From: Deltaproteobacteria bacterium
Lineage (GTDB): Bacteria; JACQOV01
Direction: 5' to 3'
Assembly: GCA_016202395.1 (NCBI GenBank)
Contig: JACQOV010000022.1
Location: 1 to 51,440, forward strand
DNA length: 51,440 bases
How positions within the stretch are numbered: the stretch's first letter is position 1; each line of letters starts with the position of its first letter. Position numbers and translations under genes: made by a program. This document shows positions 25,085 to 32,823 of the stretch, one piece after another. The notes beneath the pieces were generated by a model that saw only the letters and a list, made by a program, of their open reading frames with translations, had not been told where the DNA came from and ran no database searches.

Positions 25085-25790
25085 AGGAAAGTTTTTGTTG
25101 ATCTTTTGGGTATTTTTCGTGGTGGGTTGTGCCTCCACCTTGCCCAAAGAGGAGGTCTTCGAACGGAACCAAGAGCATTTCGATCGGCGCGCCCAGACTT
25201 ATGATAAGAGCTTTGACCAGTGGGTTGCTTTTGAGCCGGCCCACAATCTCCTTTTAAGGGAGGCTGAAAAAAGGGGTCTTTCTCCCGAGGCTCGGATCCT
25301 GGACGTGGCCTCCGGGACCGGCATTTTAGCCCTTCGTCTGGCGGAGAAGGCTCCTCGGGGAGAGATTGTCGGCATGGATATCTCTCCAGAGATGGTAGAG
25401 ATCGCGAATCAAAAAGCGGAAGGGTTTCCGAATGTAGAGTTTGTTGTTGGGAACGTGGAGGCCATGCCATTTCCAGATGAGACTTTTGATGTCGTCACCT
25501 GTTCTTATTCTTTTCATCATTTTCCCGATCCGGATGTTGCCTTGGAAGAGATCCATCGGGTTTTGAAGAAGGGGGGGAAACTTTACATCATCGATCCGTA
25601 CAAGGCCATCCCGTTTGGTTACGTGAACTGGGCCCTCGATCAAATCTTTGAGGGGCCGATCTGGTTCCAGAGCGCCCGCGGTTTTAGGAAACTTTATCAG
25701 CAGCATGGCTTTCAGAAGATTGATCAGAAACGCCAGTTGCGTCGCTTAGGGATTGTCGTTCCCGCGATATTAACCGTGGGGACAAAATAG
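25059..25790 (+). CDS. Class I SAM-dependent methyltransferase with a lipoprotein signal
   Basis: The 243-residue protein has a UbiE-like methyltransferase fold: motif I ILDVASGTGILALRL, GMDISPEMVEIA, NVEAMPFPDETFDVVTCSYSFHHF and the post-motif RVLKKGGKLYIIDPY. Its first 24 residues look like a lipoprotein signal, with basic residues, a hydrophobic run and lipobox VVGC (Cys24), then Ala-Ser. AAAGGAG stands 7 bases before ATG 25059, and no other methionine lies ahead of the catalytic domain, so the signal is probably real. A SAM enzyme outside the cytoplasm would be hard to explain. It may instead be inner-membrane tethered, or the run could be an uncleaved anchor. It overlaps the permease remnant by 26 bases. 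Confidence 0.85.
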   Translation: MFKIDRHPRGKFLLIFWVFFVVGCASTLPKEEVFERNQEHFDRRAQTYDKSFDQWVAFEPAHNLLLREAEKRGLSPEARILDVASGTGILALRLAEKAPRGEIVGMDISPEMVEIANQKAEGFPNVEFVVGNVEAMPFPDETFDVVTCSYSFHHFPDPDVALEEIHRVLKKGGKLYIIDPYKAIPFGYVNWALDQIFEGPIWFQSARGFRKLYQQHGFQKIDQKRQLRRLGIVVPAILTVGTK

Positions 25791-25903
25791 AAGGGAATCT
25801 CGTCCAAAGTCAACCACGGCATGTCAGAATTACCGAGTGAAATTTACTGATGAAGTCTTCACAAATTTGTATTGTTGACGATGACGTGATATGCTAACAA
25901 CTA

Positions 25904-26140
25904 ATGTATAGAGAGTTGATTCAGTCCGATCCTGCCATTATGATGGGGAAGCCAGTGATTGCCGGCACTCGTATTACGGTGGAATTAATCTTGGAGAAGC
26001 TTGCAGCAGGGGAGGCCGTTGATCAAATTCTTCAAGCTCACCCTAGGTTGACGTCGGAAGCGATACACGCGGCCCTTGCTTTTGCGGCAGAGGTTTTACG
26101 CGCCGACGTTGTCTATCCTCTTAACAGGATTGTTTACTGA
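25904..26140 (+). CDS. DUF433 antitoxin-like protein
   Basis: The 78-residue product matches the DUF433 family: SDPAIMMGKPVIAGTRITVELILEKLAAG, then ILQAHPRLTSEAIHAALAFAAEVL. It has a winged-helix-like fold and usually precedes a DUF5615 PIN-like toxin gene. Here only the tail of such a toxin remains downstream, so the antitoxin is probably an orphan. No strong SD is seen. It lies between the methyltransferase gene and a second copy of that gene's tail, which suggests insertion into or rearrangement of this locus. Confidence 0.88.
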   Translation: MYRELIQSDPAIMMGKPVIAGTRITVELILEKLAAGEAVDQILQAHPRLTSEAIHAALAFAAEVLRADVVYPLNRIVY

Positions 26141-26249
26141 GGCTAAAACGGTTGCGATTCTGGAAGCAATTGAAGTTCATGGGGATGAGCTTATTCGAAA
26201 CTTTACCGTTATCACACCGGGCGCAGTCCGTATCCGACGGCAACTGTGA
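26124..26249 (+). pseudogene. Remnant of DUF5615 PIN-like toxin (C-terminal fragment)
   Basis: In the frame that overlaps the DUF433 stop, the peptide AILEAIEVHGDELIRNF, then TVITPGAVRIR, is recognisable as the end of DUF5615 toxins (usual length about 115 residues). The N-terminal catalytic part with its aspartates is missing; about 80 residues are lost. The fragment has no start codon of its own and is not expected to be functional. Confidence 0.7.
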
Positions 26250-26297
26250 CGATTGGGCCTTTTTGTTCCCGCCCTCTTGACCGTGGGGATCCAGTGA
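26235..26297 (+). pseudogene. Duplicate fragment of the methyltransferase C-terminus
   Basis: Read in frame, this stretch gives RRQL-stop-RLGLFVPALLTVGIQ-stop, against KRQLRRLGIVVPAILTVGTK-stop at the end of the methyltransferase at 25059-25790. The in-frame TGA stands where the intact gene has an arginine codon, consistent with a CGA-to-TGA change. It is a remnant of a second, diverged methyltransferase copy. Confidence 0.65.
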
Positions 26298-26378
26298 GAA
26301 AGCTTCAGGTATTTTGAAGATTATGCGGAAAGAACCCGGCATTTATGCCCGTCGAAAAAAAGGATTGGAAGCAAAAAA

Positions 26379-27077
26379 ATGGACATACAATTTCGAGCGG
26401 CAAAACCGGAGGATGTCGAAGAGGCTTGCCTTCTCATTTACAGTGCCGCTGTAGAGGCGTTCGATTACGTTTTTGCTACCACTTGGAACCGCGCCCTCGA
26501 TTTCCTTCGATTCACTTTCAGAAGAAGGGGGTTGTTTGGATACAATAATCATGTCGTTGTTATAGTAGAAAGCAAGGTTGTTGGGATTGGTGCTTTTTAT
26601 AGTGGCTTTGAATTCAATCGTCTCAATTGGGAGAATATAGTTCAAATTTTCCGGTTCTTTGGGCCGATCCGAGCGTGGGGAGTTTTAAGGAAGGGATACC
26701 TCACTCAAAGATTGATTCCTCCTCCAAAACGATATATGGAATACATTGCCGATTTGGGGATCCATCCCGAGATGAGAGGGAAGGGGATCGGAACCGCGTT
26801 ACTTCTCCATCAGATGAAGATCGCGCACCATCGAGGGAAGAAGCTCTATGCCTTGGATGTGGCAGCAAACAATCCCAAAGCCCAAAGGCTCTATGAGCGA
26901 TTAGGGTTTAAGGTGGTTCAGGAAAGGGGGACGTCTGTAGATAGCGCCGTGGGTCTCGTTCCTGCGATTCGTCGCATGGAGATGAAGTTAGAATCCACCT
27001 CCTCTTTAGGAATCTCTTTGTCGGAAGTTCGAGACAAGCAGCTTGAGGTTGGGAGGAACGATGTATCGACTTTATGA
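26379..27077 (+). CDS. GNAT-family N-acetyltransferase
   Basis: The 232-residue protein has the acetyl-CoA-binding motif A in DLGIHPEMRGKGIGTALL (about 128-145, with RGKGIG) and motif B in VAANNPKAQRLYERLGFKVV. The N-terminal 100 residues carry an insertion (FFGPIRAWGVLRKGYLTQRL) relative to the shortest GNATs. A GGAAG box precedes the ATG. The acceptor substrate is unknown. The 3' end overlaps the GST start by 17 bases, so the two are cotranslated. Confidence 0.9.
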   Translation: MDIQFRAAKPEDVEEACLLIYSAAVEAFDYVFATTWNRALDFLRFTFRRRGLFGYNNHVVVIVESKVVGIGAFYSGFEFNRLNWENIVQIFRFFGPIRAWGVLRKGYLTQRLIPPPKRYMEYIADLGIHPEMRGKGIGTALLLHQMKIAHHRGKKLYALDVAANNPKAQRLYERLGFKVVQERGTSVDSAVGLVPAIRRMEMKLESTSSLGISLSEVRDKQLEVGRNDVSTL

Positions 27078-27663
27078 ATTCAGTCCGTCTGGAAATTGTT
27101 ACAAGGCGCGTCTTTTGTTGACGCAGCTGGAAATTCCCTTTGAACGGGTGGAGATCGACATTGTACGAGGAGAGTCGCGAACCCCGGATTTCTTGAAAAA
27201 GAACTTCAATGGTCGAGTTCCTGTCTTAGAGATTAAGGAGGGGCAATTCTTAAGCGAATCGAATGCGATCCTTTATTACCTGGCTGAGGGAACTCCATTT
27301 TTACCGAGTTCTAAGCTTGAAAGGGCTCAGGTTTTACAGTGGATGTCTTTTGAGCAGTATAACCACGAGCCCAACATTGCGACCTCGAGGTATTGGATCC
27401 AATATTTAAAGAAAGAGAAGGAGTACGCGGAAGCTTTGGTGAAGAAGCGAGAGTTGGGCTATGAAGCATTGAAAGTGATGGAGAGGCATTTAGCCGATCG
27501 CCATTTTTTTGTGGCCGACACCTATTCAATTGCCGATATTGCATTGTACGCTTATACCCATGTGGCCGAGGAAGGAGGTTTTGATCTTTCCGACTTTCCC
27601 AGGATCCAGATATGGCTTGAGCATGTTAAGGATCAACCCCATCACATCGCAATAACCGATTGA
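27061..27663 (+). CDS. Glutathione S-transferase family protein
   Basis: The 200-residue product starts at ATG 27061, preceded by GGGAGG 6 bases away; the longer TTG frame at 27043 would read through that SD. The N-terminal thioredoxin-like domain has the GST pattern YEFSPSGNCYKARLLLTQLEIPFERV, with a candidate active Ser in SPSGNCYK, and the cis-Pro/Ser pair GRVPVLE ... FLSESNAILYYLA. The C-terminal all-helical domain has the N-capping box region SIADIALYAYTHVAEEGGFDL. It may detoxify electrophiles. It converges on the Fic gene with 17 bases between stops. Confidence 0.93.
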   Translation: MYRLYEFSPSGNCYKARLLLTQLEIPFERVEIDIVRGESRTPDFLKKNFNGRVPVLEIKEGQFLSESNAILYYLAEGTPFLPSSKLERAQVLQWMSFEQYNHEPNIATSRYWIQYLKKEKEYAEALVKKRELGYEALKVMERHLADRHFFVADTYSIADIALYAYTHVAEEGGFDLSDFPRIQIWLEHVKDQPHHIAITD

Positions 27664-27680
27664 AACGCCGAGGGCGCCCA

Positions 27681-28796
27681 TTAGTCAGTCCAATTCAGAT
27701 CATAGCTGACGTTTCGTCCTTTACCGGCATTTTGGCGCAAGGTTTTTTTATTCACAAGATCCGATATCTCGCGATAACCTGTAGCTCTGCTAACCCCTGT
27801 CAACGAAACGTATTTTCTTGTTGTTAAGCCTCCCTGGAATCCTCCCCGTCCACTATCCAGAAGGCGATTGAGAACCTTTCGTTGACGTTCGTTGATCGTC
27901 GTTTGGCCATGCTTCTTCCAGAATTCTGCCTTGGCCAGAACTTTTCCAATTAACCTTTCGGATTTTTCCATAGCCCGCAGTAAACATTCCAGAAACCAGG
28001 ATAGCCACGGCGTTATGTCCTTTTCCCCCTTCTGACATCGTTTGAGAGTAGCGTAATAGATGTCTCTCTCTTCCATAATCTGAGACGAAAAGCTGTAAAA
28101 TCTTATGGGAAGTTTTTCATCCTGGGCCAAAGCCATATCGGTTAGGGCTCGAGCCATGCGTCCATTTCCGTCCTCAAAAGGATGGATCGTTACAAACCAA
28201 AAGTGAGCAATGGCGGCTCTTAGAAATCCTTCCGTTGGCCCTAAGCTCTCCTTCCACCAGTCCAAAAAATGTTTCATTTCTTTCTCAATTCTTTCTCTCG
28301 GAGGGGCTTCAAAGTGGACTTTTTCTTTCCCAATGGGGCCAGAGACCACTTGCATCGGCCGCCTTCCACGCCAGCGCCCTACACGGATTTTACGCAAACC
28401 AGAAAATCCTGTCGGGAATAAAGCTACATGCCAGGATTGCAATCTTTTTATTGAAAGGGGTTGGTCATAGTTTCGTGTCGCTTCAAGAAGAATCTCTACT
28501 AATCCGTCAATATGCCGATCTGCGCGAGCCGTTCCTGCGTAATGCAATCCGAGATGCCTTGCAACAGAGGATCTCACCGAATCTCGATTAAAGGCTTCTC
28601 CTTCGATCGCGGCTGTTTTAATAGTTTCTTCAATCAGGATTTCGGCTTGGGCTTGATGTTCTAGATGGAGTCCTAGCTCTTTGACCCGAGTTAACAGCTT
28701 CCCCTGACAAAGCCGTACCTTTCCCAAGACGGGTAAGAGTAGATCGCTCTTCCAAGAGAATTGATACCAATCTTCATCGTGCCAAATGTATTTCAT
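27681..28796 (-). CDS. Fic-domain protein (class II) with C-terminal helix-turn-helix
   Basis: The 371-residue protein has the active motif HPFEDGNGRMAR with His205 and a complete nucleotide anchor, so AMP transfer (or a related modification) is expected. The N-terminal helix with TAAIEGE (61-67) carries the inhibitory Glu65 of class II Fic proteins. The first ~90 residues resemble the DUF4172 N-terminal domain. The last ~75 residues (NERQRKVLNRLLDSG, then YVSLTGVSRATGYREISDLV) form a winged HTH. It has its own promoter with a palindromic operator, so the HTH may repress its own gene. It appears to be a single-gene unit. Confidence 0.94.
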   Translation of the reverse strand: MKYIWHDEDWYQFSWKSDLLLPVLGKVRLCQGKLLTRVKELGLHLEHQAQAEILIEETIKTAAIEGEAFNRDSVRSSVARHLGLHYAGTARADRHIDGLVEILLEATRNYDQPLSIKRLQSWHVALFPTGFSGLRKIRVGRWRGRRPMQVVSGPIGKEKVHFEAPPRERIEKEMKHFLDWWKESLGPTEGFLRAAIAHFWFVTIHPFEDGNGRMARALTDMALAQDEKLPIRFYSFSSQIMEERDIYYATLKRCQKGEKDITPWLSWFLECLLRAMEKSERLIGKVLAKAEFWKKHGQTTINERQRKVLNRLLDSGRGGFQGGLTTRKYVSLTGVSRATGYREISDLVNKKTLRQNAGKGRNVSYDLNWTD

Positions 28797-28810
28797 GGTT
28801 CTCCATTATC

Positions 28811-28857
28811 GCTTCATTTTATGAAGCAATTATACAGTTTAATCGCTTCAGAGGCAA
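28811..28857 (-). promoter_or_regulatory. fic promoter with palindromic operator
   Basis: On the minus strand TTGCCT (28852-28857) and a perfect TATAAT (28829-28834) are 17 bases apart. The palindrome GCTTCAT-TTT-ATGAAGC (28811-28827) covers the expected transcription start. ATCGCTTCA recurs at 28842-28850 inside the spacer. This fits autorepression by the HTH-bearing Fic protein. Confidence 0.75.
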
Positions 28858-28880
28858 GTATCATGGTCGGGAATAAAGAA

Positions 28881-28947
28881 AGGGGCCAGGCCGTTTGTGG
28901 ACTCATTTTTAAGCTGAAATAATTGGCCAACAAACGATTTGACCCCT
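28881..28947. repeat. Small inverted-repeat element
   Basis: AGGGGCCAGGCCGTTTGT pairs with ACAAACGATTTGACCCCT (14 of 18 positions) around a 31-base centre. The GGGGYCA ends resemble palindromes that accompany Y1-type (REP) transposases, but no transposase is in the window. The rest of the gap between the Fic promoter and the ArsA gene (28948-29116) holds only the repeat at 29031. Confidence 0.5.
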
Positions 28948-29030
28948 CTCTCCTCAAAGATCAAAATCCCTACATTCCATCTCTCTTTTTTCATTTATGA
29001 GGTAGGTTAACACAAATAAAATATTAAAAC

Positions 29031-29060
29031 ACTGGATCCCCGCTTCCGCGGGGATGACGA
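29031..29060. repeat. Dispersed REP-like repeat (GGATCCCCGCTTCCGCGGGGATGACG)
   Basis: A 30-bp element containing the hairpin CCCCGCttCCGCGGGG. A copy in the opposite orientation is at 43070-43098, identical over 29 bases. It lies downstream of the minus-strand ArsA operon, where it could also serve as a terminator or 3' stabiliser. Confidence 0.85.
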
Positions 29061-29116
29061 ATAAAGACTGCGGGATAACGAAGAAGGACCGTGAAGATGA
29101 CATTCTGGGTCAAGAG

Positions 29117-30226
29117 TCAAGAGGACAGGAGAGAATCCAATAATTTTTTAATTCCTGGCAAATTCACAATCTCAGAGGTGTGTTCGGGGATTAGAAGCAG
29201 AGGGAGATCGGTTTCCTTTCGGAGGCGATCGATCTGTTGGGAATCTCTCTGAGCCAGTATTTCTAGATTTCGAAGGTTTTCTAGGAGCTCTTTTTCGAGA
29301 TTCGCATCAGGCATGTCCAGTGAAGGGATCCGATCCCGATTCGCATTGGCGGAGAGGTAGGAACGATGGACGCGATTCACAATGAACCCTCCGCAAGGAA
29401 TCTGAGCTTGGCTCAACTGCTGGTGAAAGAATAGGGCTTCCTCAATAGCGCCAGGTTGCGGGGCGGTTACGATCAGAAAAATGGTTTCTTTGGAATGGAG
29501 GAGCTGATCGATCTTTTGGGCCCTTTCTCGGAAGCCTTCATACATCCCCTCAAAGTTGAGAGCAAATTCAGAGAGGTCTTTTAAAATTTCAAACCCGGTC
29601 AACTTCTCCGCCGTCTTTAGGAAAAACGCAGCCCCTTTTTGCAGAGCCTTCATGCCAGAGCGCCCCACGATCTTGGAGGGGAGAAAGATCCAACGTAAAA
29701 TCGATTCATCGATGAGATGGAGCATCTTCTGAGGCGTTTCAATGAAATCCAGCGCATGCCGAGAAGGAGGGGTATCTAGAACACAGAGATCGAATTCACT
29801 TTGTTGATAGATCTCTTGCAGCTTCTCCATCGCCATGTATTCATGAGAGCCAATCAGGGCAGTCGAGAGATGTTGGTAATAGCGATTCGATAAGATCTTT
29901 TTCGCTATTTCTCGAGAAGGGGCATATTTTTCAATCAAAAGATCAAAGGTCCGTTTGGTGTCGAGCATCATCGCAGAAAGGGTTCCGGGTGTCCCATTCG
30001 TTTGAAGCTCTCCCCATGGGATTGGATGAGGATCGTTTTCGAGAGAATTTAAGCCGAGAGCATTGGCCAGACGCCGCGCTGGATCAATCGTTATCACAGC
30101 GCTTCTCTTGCCTTCAAGGGCTCCATGCAAAGCAATGGCCGCGGAGAGGGTAGTTTTTCCAACCCCTCCACTCCCCACACAGACAATGACGCGACCCCCT
30201 TTAAGAATGGAATTGACCTTCTTCAT
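29117..30226 (-). CDS. ArsA/Get3-family ATPase (third of three, GSGGVGKTT type)
   Basis: I start at ATG 30226, which overlaps the stop of the ArsA-like gene before it (ATGA); an upstream frame start at 30298 lies inside that gene. The product is 369 residues. Its Walker A is GSGGVGKTTLSAA, lacking the first lysine of the deviant motif. Switch I reads TIDPARRLANALGL and switch II VLDTPPSRHALDFI. This form is usually the second partner of an ArsA pair, known from actinobacterial genomes (recalled, not checked). No cysteine triad for arsenite is evident and no ars genes are nearby, so an arsenic pump role is unlikely. Confidence 0.9.
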   Translation of the reverse strand: MKKVNSILKGGRVIVCVGSGGVGKTTLSAAIALHGALEGKRSAVITIDPARRLANALGLNSLENDPHPIPWGELQTNGTPGTLSAMMLDTKRTFDLLIEKYAPSREIAKKILSNRYYQHLSTALIGSHEYMAMEKLQEIYQQSEFDLCVLDTPPSRHALDFIETPQKMLHLIDESILRWIFLPSKIVGRSGMKALQKGAAFFLKTAEKLTGFEILKDLSEFALNFEGMYEGFRERAQKIDQLLHSKETIFLIVTAPQPGAIEEALFFHQQLSQAQIPCGGFIVNRVHRSYLSANANRDRIPSLDMPDANLEKELLENLRNLEILAQRDSQQIDRLRKETDLPLLLIPEHTSEIVNLPGIKKLLDSLLSS

Positions 30227-31140
30227 AATTTTTCCGCCAAGATTTGGAGCTCCGGTTCTCGGATCGATTCTCTGAAAAGGAAGGGGAGCTCCGCACATTC
30301 CAGTGGATAGATCGCCTGTCGAAATTGTTCAAGATGGGTTTGCTGTCTTCGCTCGTAATAGTACATGTCTTCCGCCGCGTTAAGGGTCGCCTCCAGACAA
30401 GGGTTTTCAGAGCCCCTTAAACCCATCAGCCGCGAGGGGGCCCAACGGTGATCGAGCCTGGGGAATAGCGCATTCACAAAGAGCCGGCCTAACGCAACAG
30501 GAAACCCTTTTTGCACTTGCGCAATCATTTCCAAAGTTTCGTTTACAGGCATCTCTTCGGCAAGGGTCACTAAGTGCAGCTGTGTTCGCTCCGGGTTTCG
30601 AAGGATCTGAAGCACTTTCTTTGCCTCGCGATGAATGGGACCGACCTGAACGGCGTCGACCGTGACTTGGGGTGTTTTCAAAAAAAGAAGCCCATGACCT
30701 GTCGCTGGGGCATCCACAACGATAAAAGGGTAAAGGGGGCCTCCTGTTTCTGGATCTTTCCTTCTCTCTGCGAGGTGCCAGATCTTCCCAAGGATCAAAA
30801 GCTCTTTGAGCCCTGGAGCGGCGGAGAGGAGCTGCCGCACCACTTTCATATTCAGGAAAGGCTCATAGAGCCGTCGAACTTTGAGGCGGATATGGAGATA
30901 CTCCTTCATGGCGTCGAAGGCATGGAGGTTGATGCCGTAGAGGTGAGGGCGAAGTTGAACCTCGCGATAGCCGATCGGTTCTGCAAAGTTAAAGGACTGG
31001 CGCATGAACTCGTTGGATTCAATCTCCACTAAAAGGGTGCGTTTCCCTTGTTCAGCAAAGCGCAAGGCCATGGTGGCCGCCACCGTGCTTTTGCCGACCC
31101 CTCCTTTGCCTGAGATGAAGTTGAGTTGTGGGTTTATCAT
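30223..31140 (-). CDS. ArsA/Get3-family ATPase (second of three, GKGGVGKST type)
   Basis: The 305-residue ATPase has the full deviant Walker A SGKGGVGKSTVAA near the N-terminus, switch II VVDAPATGHGLLFL and a helical C-terminal half. It forms a tandem pair with the GSGGVGKTT-type gene downstream, joined by a 4-base overlap, so a heterodimer is plausible: one subunit supplies the signature lysine that the other lacks. The pair follows 6 bases after a beta-barrel protein gene. The family moves hydrophobic clients (Get3) or arsenite (ArsA); no Cys pair for either tetramer zinc or arsenite is seen. Confidence 0.9.
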   Translation of the reverse strand: MINPQLNFISGKGGVGKSTVAATMALRFAEQGKRTLLVEIESNEFMRQSFNFAEPIGYREVQLRPHLYGINLHAFDAMKEYLHIRLKVRRLYEPFLNMKVVRQLLSAAPGLKELLILGKIWHLAERRKDPETGGPLYPFIVVDAPATGHGLLFLKTPQVTVDAVQVGPIHREAKKVLQILRNPERTQLHLVTLAEEMPVNETLEMIAQVQKGFPVALGRLFVNALFPRLDHRWAPSRLMGLRGSENPCLEATLNAAEDMYYYERRQQTHLEQFRQAIYPLECAELPFLFRESIREPELQILAEKL

Positions 31141-31146
31141 AAGGAA

Positions 31147-32364
31147 CTAAAAGGTGGCTTGGAGCATGGCGTTGCCTCCATCCCACGGGTGATTGACGAT
31201 CTCATCCAAATCCCAATTGGCGTTCAGAATCAGACGGAGGCTCTCTTTGGGATGAAACTCTAGCATCCATATCCCTTTATGTTCCGGCTCAAAAGAATCA
31301 AAATCGGACGCCGGATTGTTAGGAAACTCTCGCGTCCGCGCAATGTTTCCGAAAACATAACCGAGGTGAGGAGTGAGCCAGGAAAGCCATGGTTTTTGAT
31401 AAAGGAGATAAGGAATCCACTCCGTCCTTGCGAACTGGTTTTCGTTTTGAGGAGAGTGGGGTTGCTCCGTGTCCGTTTCTCGCTTTATCCATTGGAGCCC
31501 TAGCGTGAATTTTCCCCAGACTCCCCATTCCCTTTCGTAATACCCCTCCACGGTCCAGAGATTACGTTGGTAATCGATGTCATTGACCGTGAGCTCTGCG
31601 GTGTTAAAGGCCTCTCCTTCTCGCTTGTGTTCATAGGCCAAAAGTCCTCCAAGGATATTTTTCAAAAATCTATCATACCGAAGATCAATTTTTGCCTGAG
31701 TTCGGTTATAGTGGTAAAGAAGCCCCTCTTCGGCGTTATTAAAAAGGGTAGGGATATCCCGTTCAAAGAAGAAGAGGAGGTCCCATCTCGCAGGGAGATG
31801 CCATTCCCCTTCGGCGCGAAAGGTTTGTGGAAAATCAACATAGCGATTGGCGCTGTTCGTTCTTTTATTGAAATCGAAGTCGACATAGAGATAGCTCAAG
31901 CGTAGAAACCTCCGGATCGATTTTCGGTAGGTGAGGGCAAAGCCGGCATCATGCTCTTCTTTATTAAAGTGAGGTTCTCCCCAAACGCTTGCGTAGAAAG
32001 GTCCCACGGCTCTCGTTTCGAACTCCAAAAACTGGTGGAATTCCTCGAGATCTTGGTCTTCTTGCTGGAGAAGGTTGTACCGGAAAGCGACGCGAGAGGT
32101 AACGGGCAGCCGTAGCTTAAGCTCTTGATCGATTCGGAAGTGACAGCAGTCGAGACTCCCCACGGTGGTTCGAAATCCTTGCCAAGAGTCTCTCCATCTT
32201 TCTTCCCAATCTTTTGGAAAACGGAAAGCGAGATAATCCATAAACTCCTCTGAGTCGAACTGATCCTCTCTGTCAATCTCTTCCATCTGCTCCGGAATAA
32301 AAATCGCAAAAGCGCGTGAGGATAATAGGGAGAGCAATACAAGTAGAAAAGATTTCATCAACAT
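31147..32364 (-). CDS. Outer-membrane beta-barrel protein, unrecognised family
   Basis: The 405-residue product has a Sec signal peptide (MLMKSFLLVLLSLLSSRAFA, likely cut after AFA at 20). The mature part has many amphipathic beta-strands of 8-11 residues with aromatic girdle residues (LRLSYLYVDFDF, FRAEGEWHLP, KFTLGLQWIK, WIPYLLYQKPW) and ends in Phe (MLQATF), the usual signal for the Bam machine. An N-terminal acidic helical segment with DWEERWRDSWQG precedes the barrel. Its start abuts the stop of the helical-protein gene. Being embedded between ArsA-family ATPase genes is unusual and suggests a shared pathway. Confidence 0.8.
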   Translation of the reverse strand: MLMKSFLLVLLSLLSSRAFAIFIPEQMEEIDREDQFDSEEFMDYLAFRFPKDWEERWRDSWQGFRTTVGSLDCCHFRIDQELKLRLPVTSRVAFRYNLLQQEDQDLEEFHQFLEFETRAVGPFYASVWGEPHFNKEEHDAGFALTYRKSIRRFLRLSYLYVDFDFNKRTNSANRYVDFPQTFRAEGEWHLPARWDLLFFFERDIPTLFNNAEEGLLYHYNRTQAKIDLRYDRFLKNILGGLLAYEHKREGEAFNTAELTVNDIDYQRNLWTVEGYYEREWGVWGKFTLGLQWIKRETDTEQPHSPQNENQFARTEWIPYLLYQKPWLSWLTPHLGYVFGNIARTREFPNNPASDFDSFEPEHKGIWMLEFHPKESLRLILNANWDLDEIVNHPWDGGNAMLQATF

Positions 32365-32823
32365 CTAGGCTTCAATGGTCACTTCGCGAAGTGTGGTCGA
32401 CCTCTTTTGTTTGGAACGCTCAATAAGAACTTCAATCTCTTTAGCAAAGATCACTTCAATCGATTGAAGCGCCGCTAAACGACTCTGTTCCTCTAGATTC
32501 AAGAACTCTTTCTTCTTTAGAGTTTCCATCTCTCGATGGAGAACCTCTTGAACCGTTTGATACGCCTCTATACGGGCTTGATCCTTATCCATTCCCGATT
32601 CTGGCATCCGATGGATCGCAAGATCAATGATAGAGCGAAGCGCTTCACAGAGGGATTGAATGGAGGCCCCCACCGGAGTTCCTTCATAGCTTTGAGCCAT
32701 CTCCAAAAACAGCTGGAGCATGGAGCTTACGGCGAGAAGAAGCTCTTTTTGAGCCAAAAGAAAGTGAGTGAAGGCCTCCTGCAAGGCCTCATGGGTTTCC
32801 GAAGTAGACTTGGAATCGTCCAT
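32365..32823 (-). CDS. Small all-helical hypothetical protein
   Basis: The 152-residue protein is predicted to be almost all alpha-helix, with heptad-like Leu/Glu/Lys repeats (EMETLKKKEFLNLEEQSRLAALQSIEVIFAKEIEVL) and no signal peptide. I do not recognise it. Its first 35 bases overlap the end of the HSP20-tailed ArsA gene, and its stop is directly followed by the beta-barrel start, so it is made in step with both. It could be an adaptor for the ATPase. Confidence 0.7.
   Translation of the reverse strand: MDDSKSTSETHEALQEAFTHFLLAQKELLLAVSSMLQLFLEMAQSYEGTPVGASIQSLCEALRSIIDLAIHRMPESGMDKDQARIEAYQTVQEVLHREMETLKKKEFLNLEEQSRLAALQSIEVIFAKEIEVLIERSKQKRSTTLREVTIEA

Noticed and set aside
30227..30298. 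Longer N-terminus for the third ArsA gene
   Set aside because: It would sit inside the preceding ATPase gene; ATG 30226 gives the expected start and a coupling overlap.
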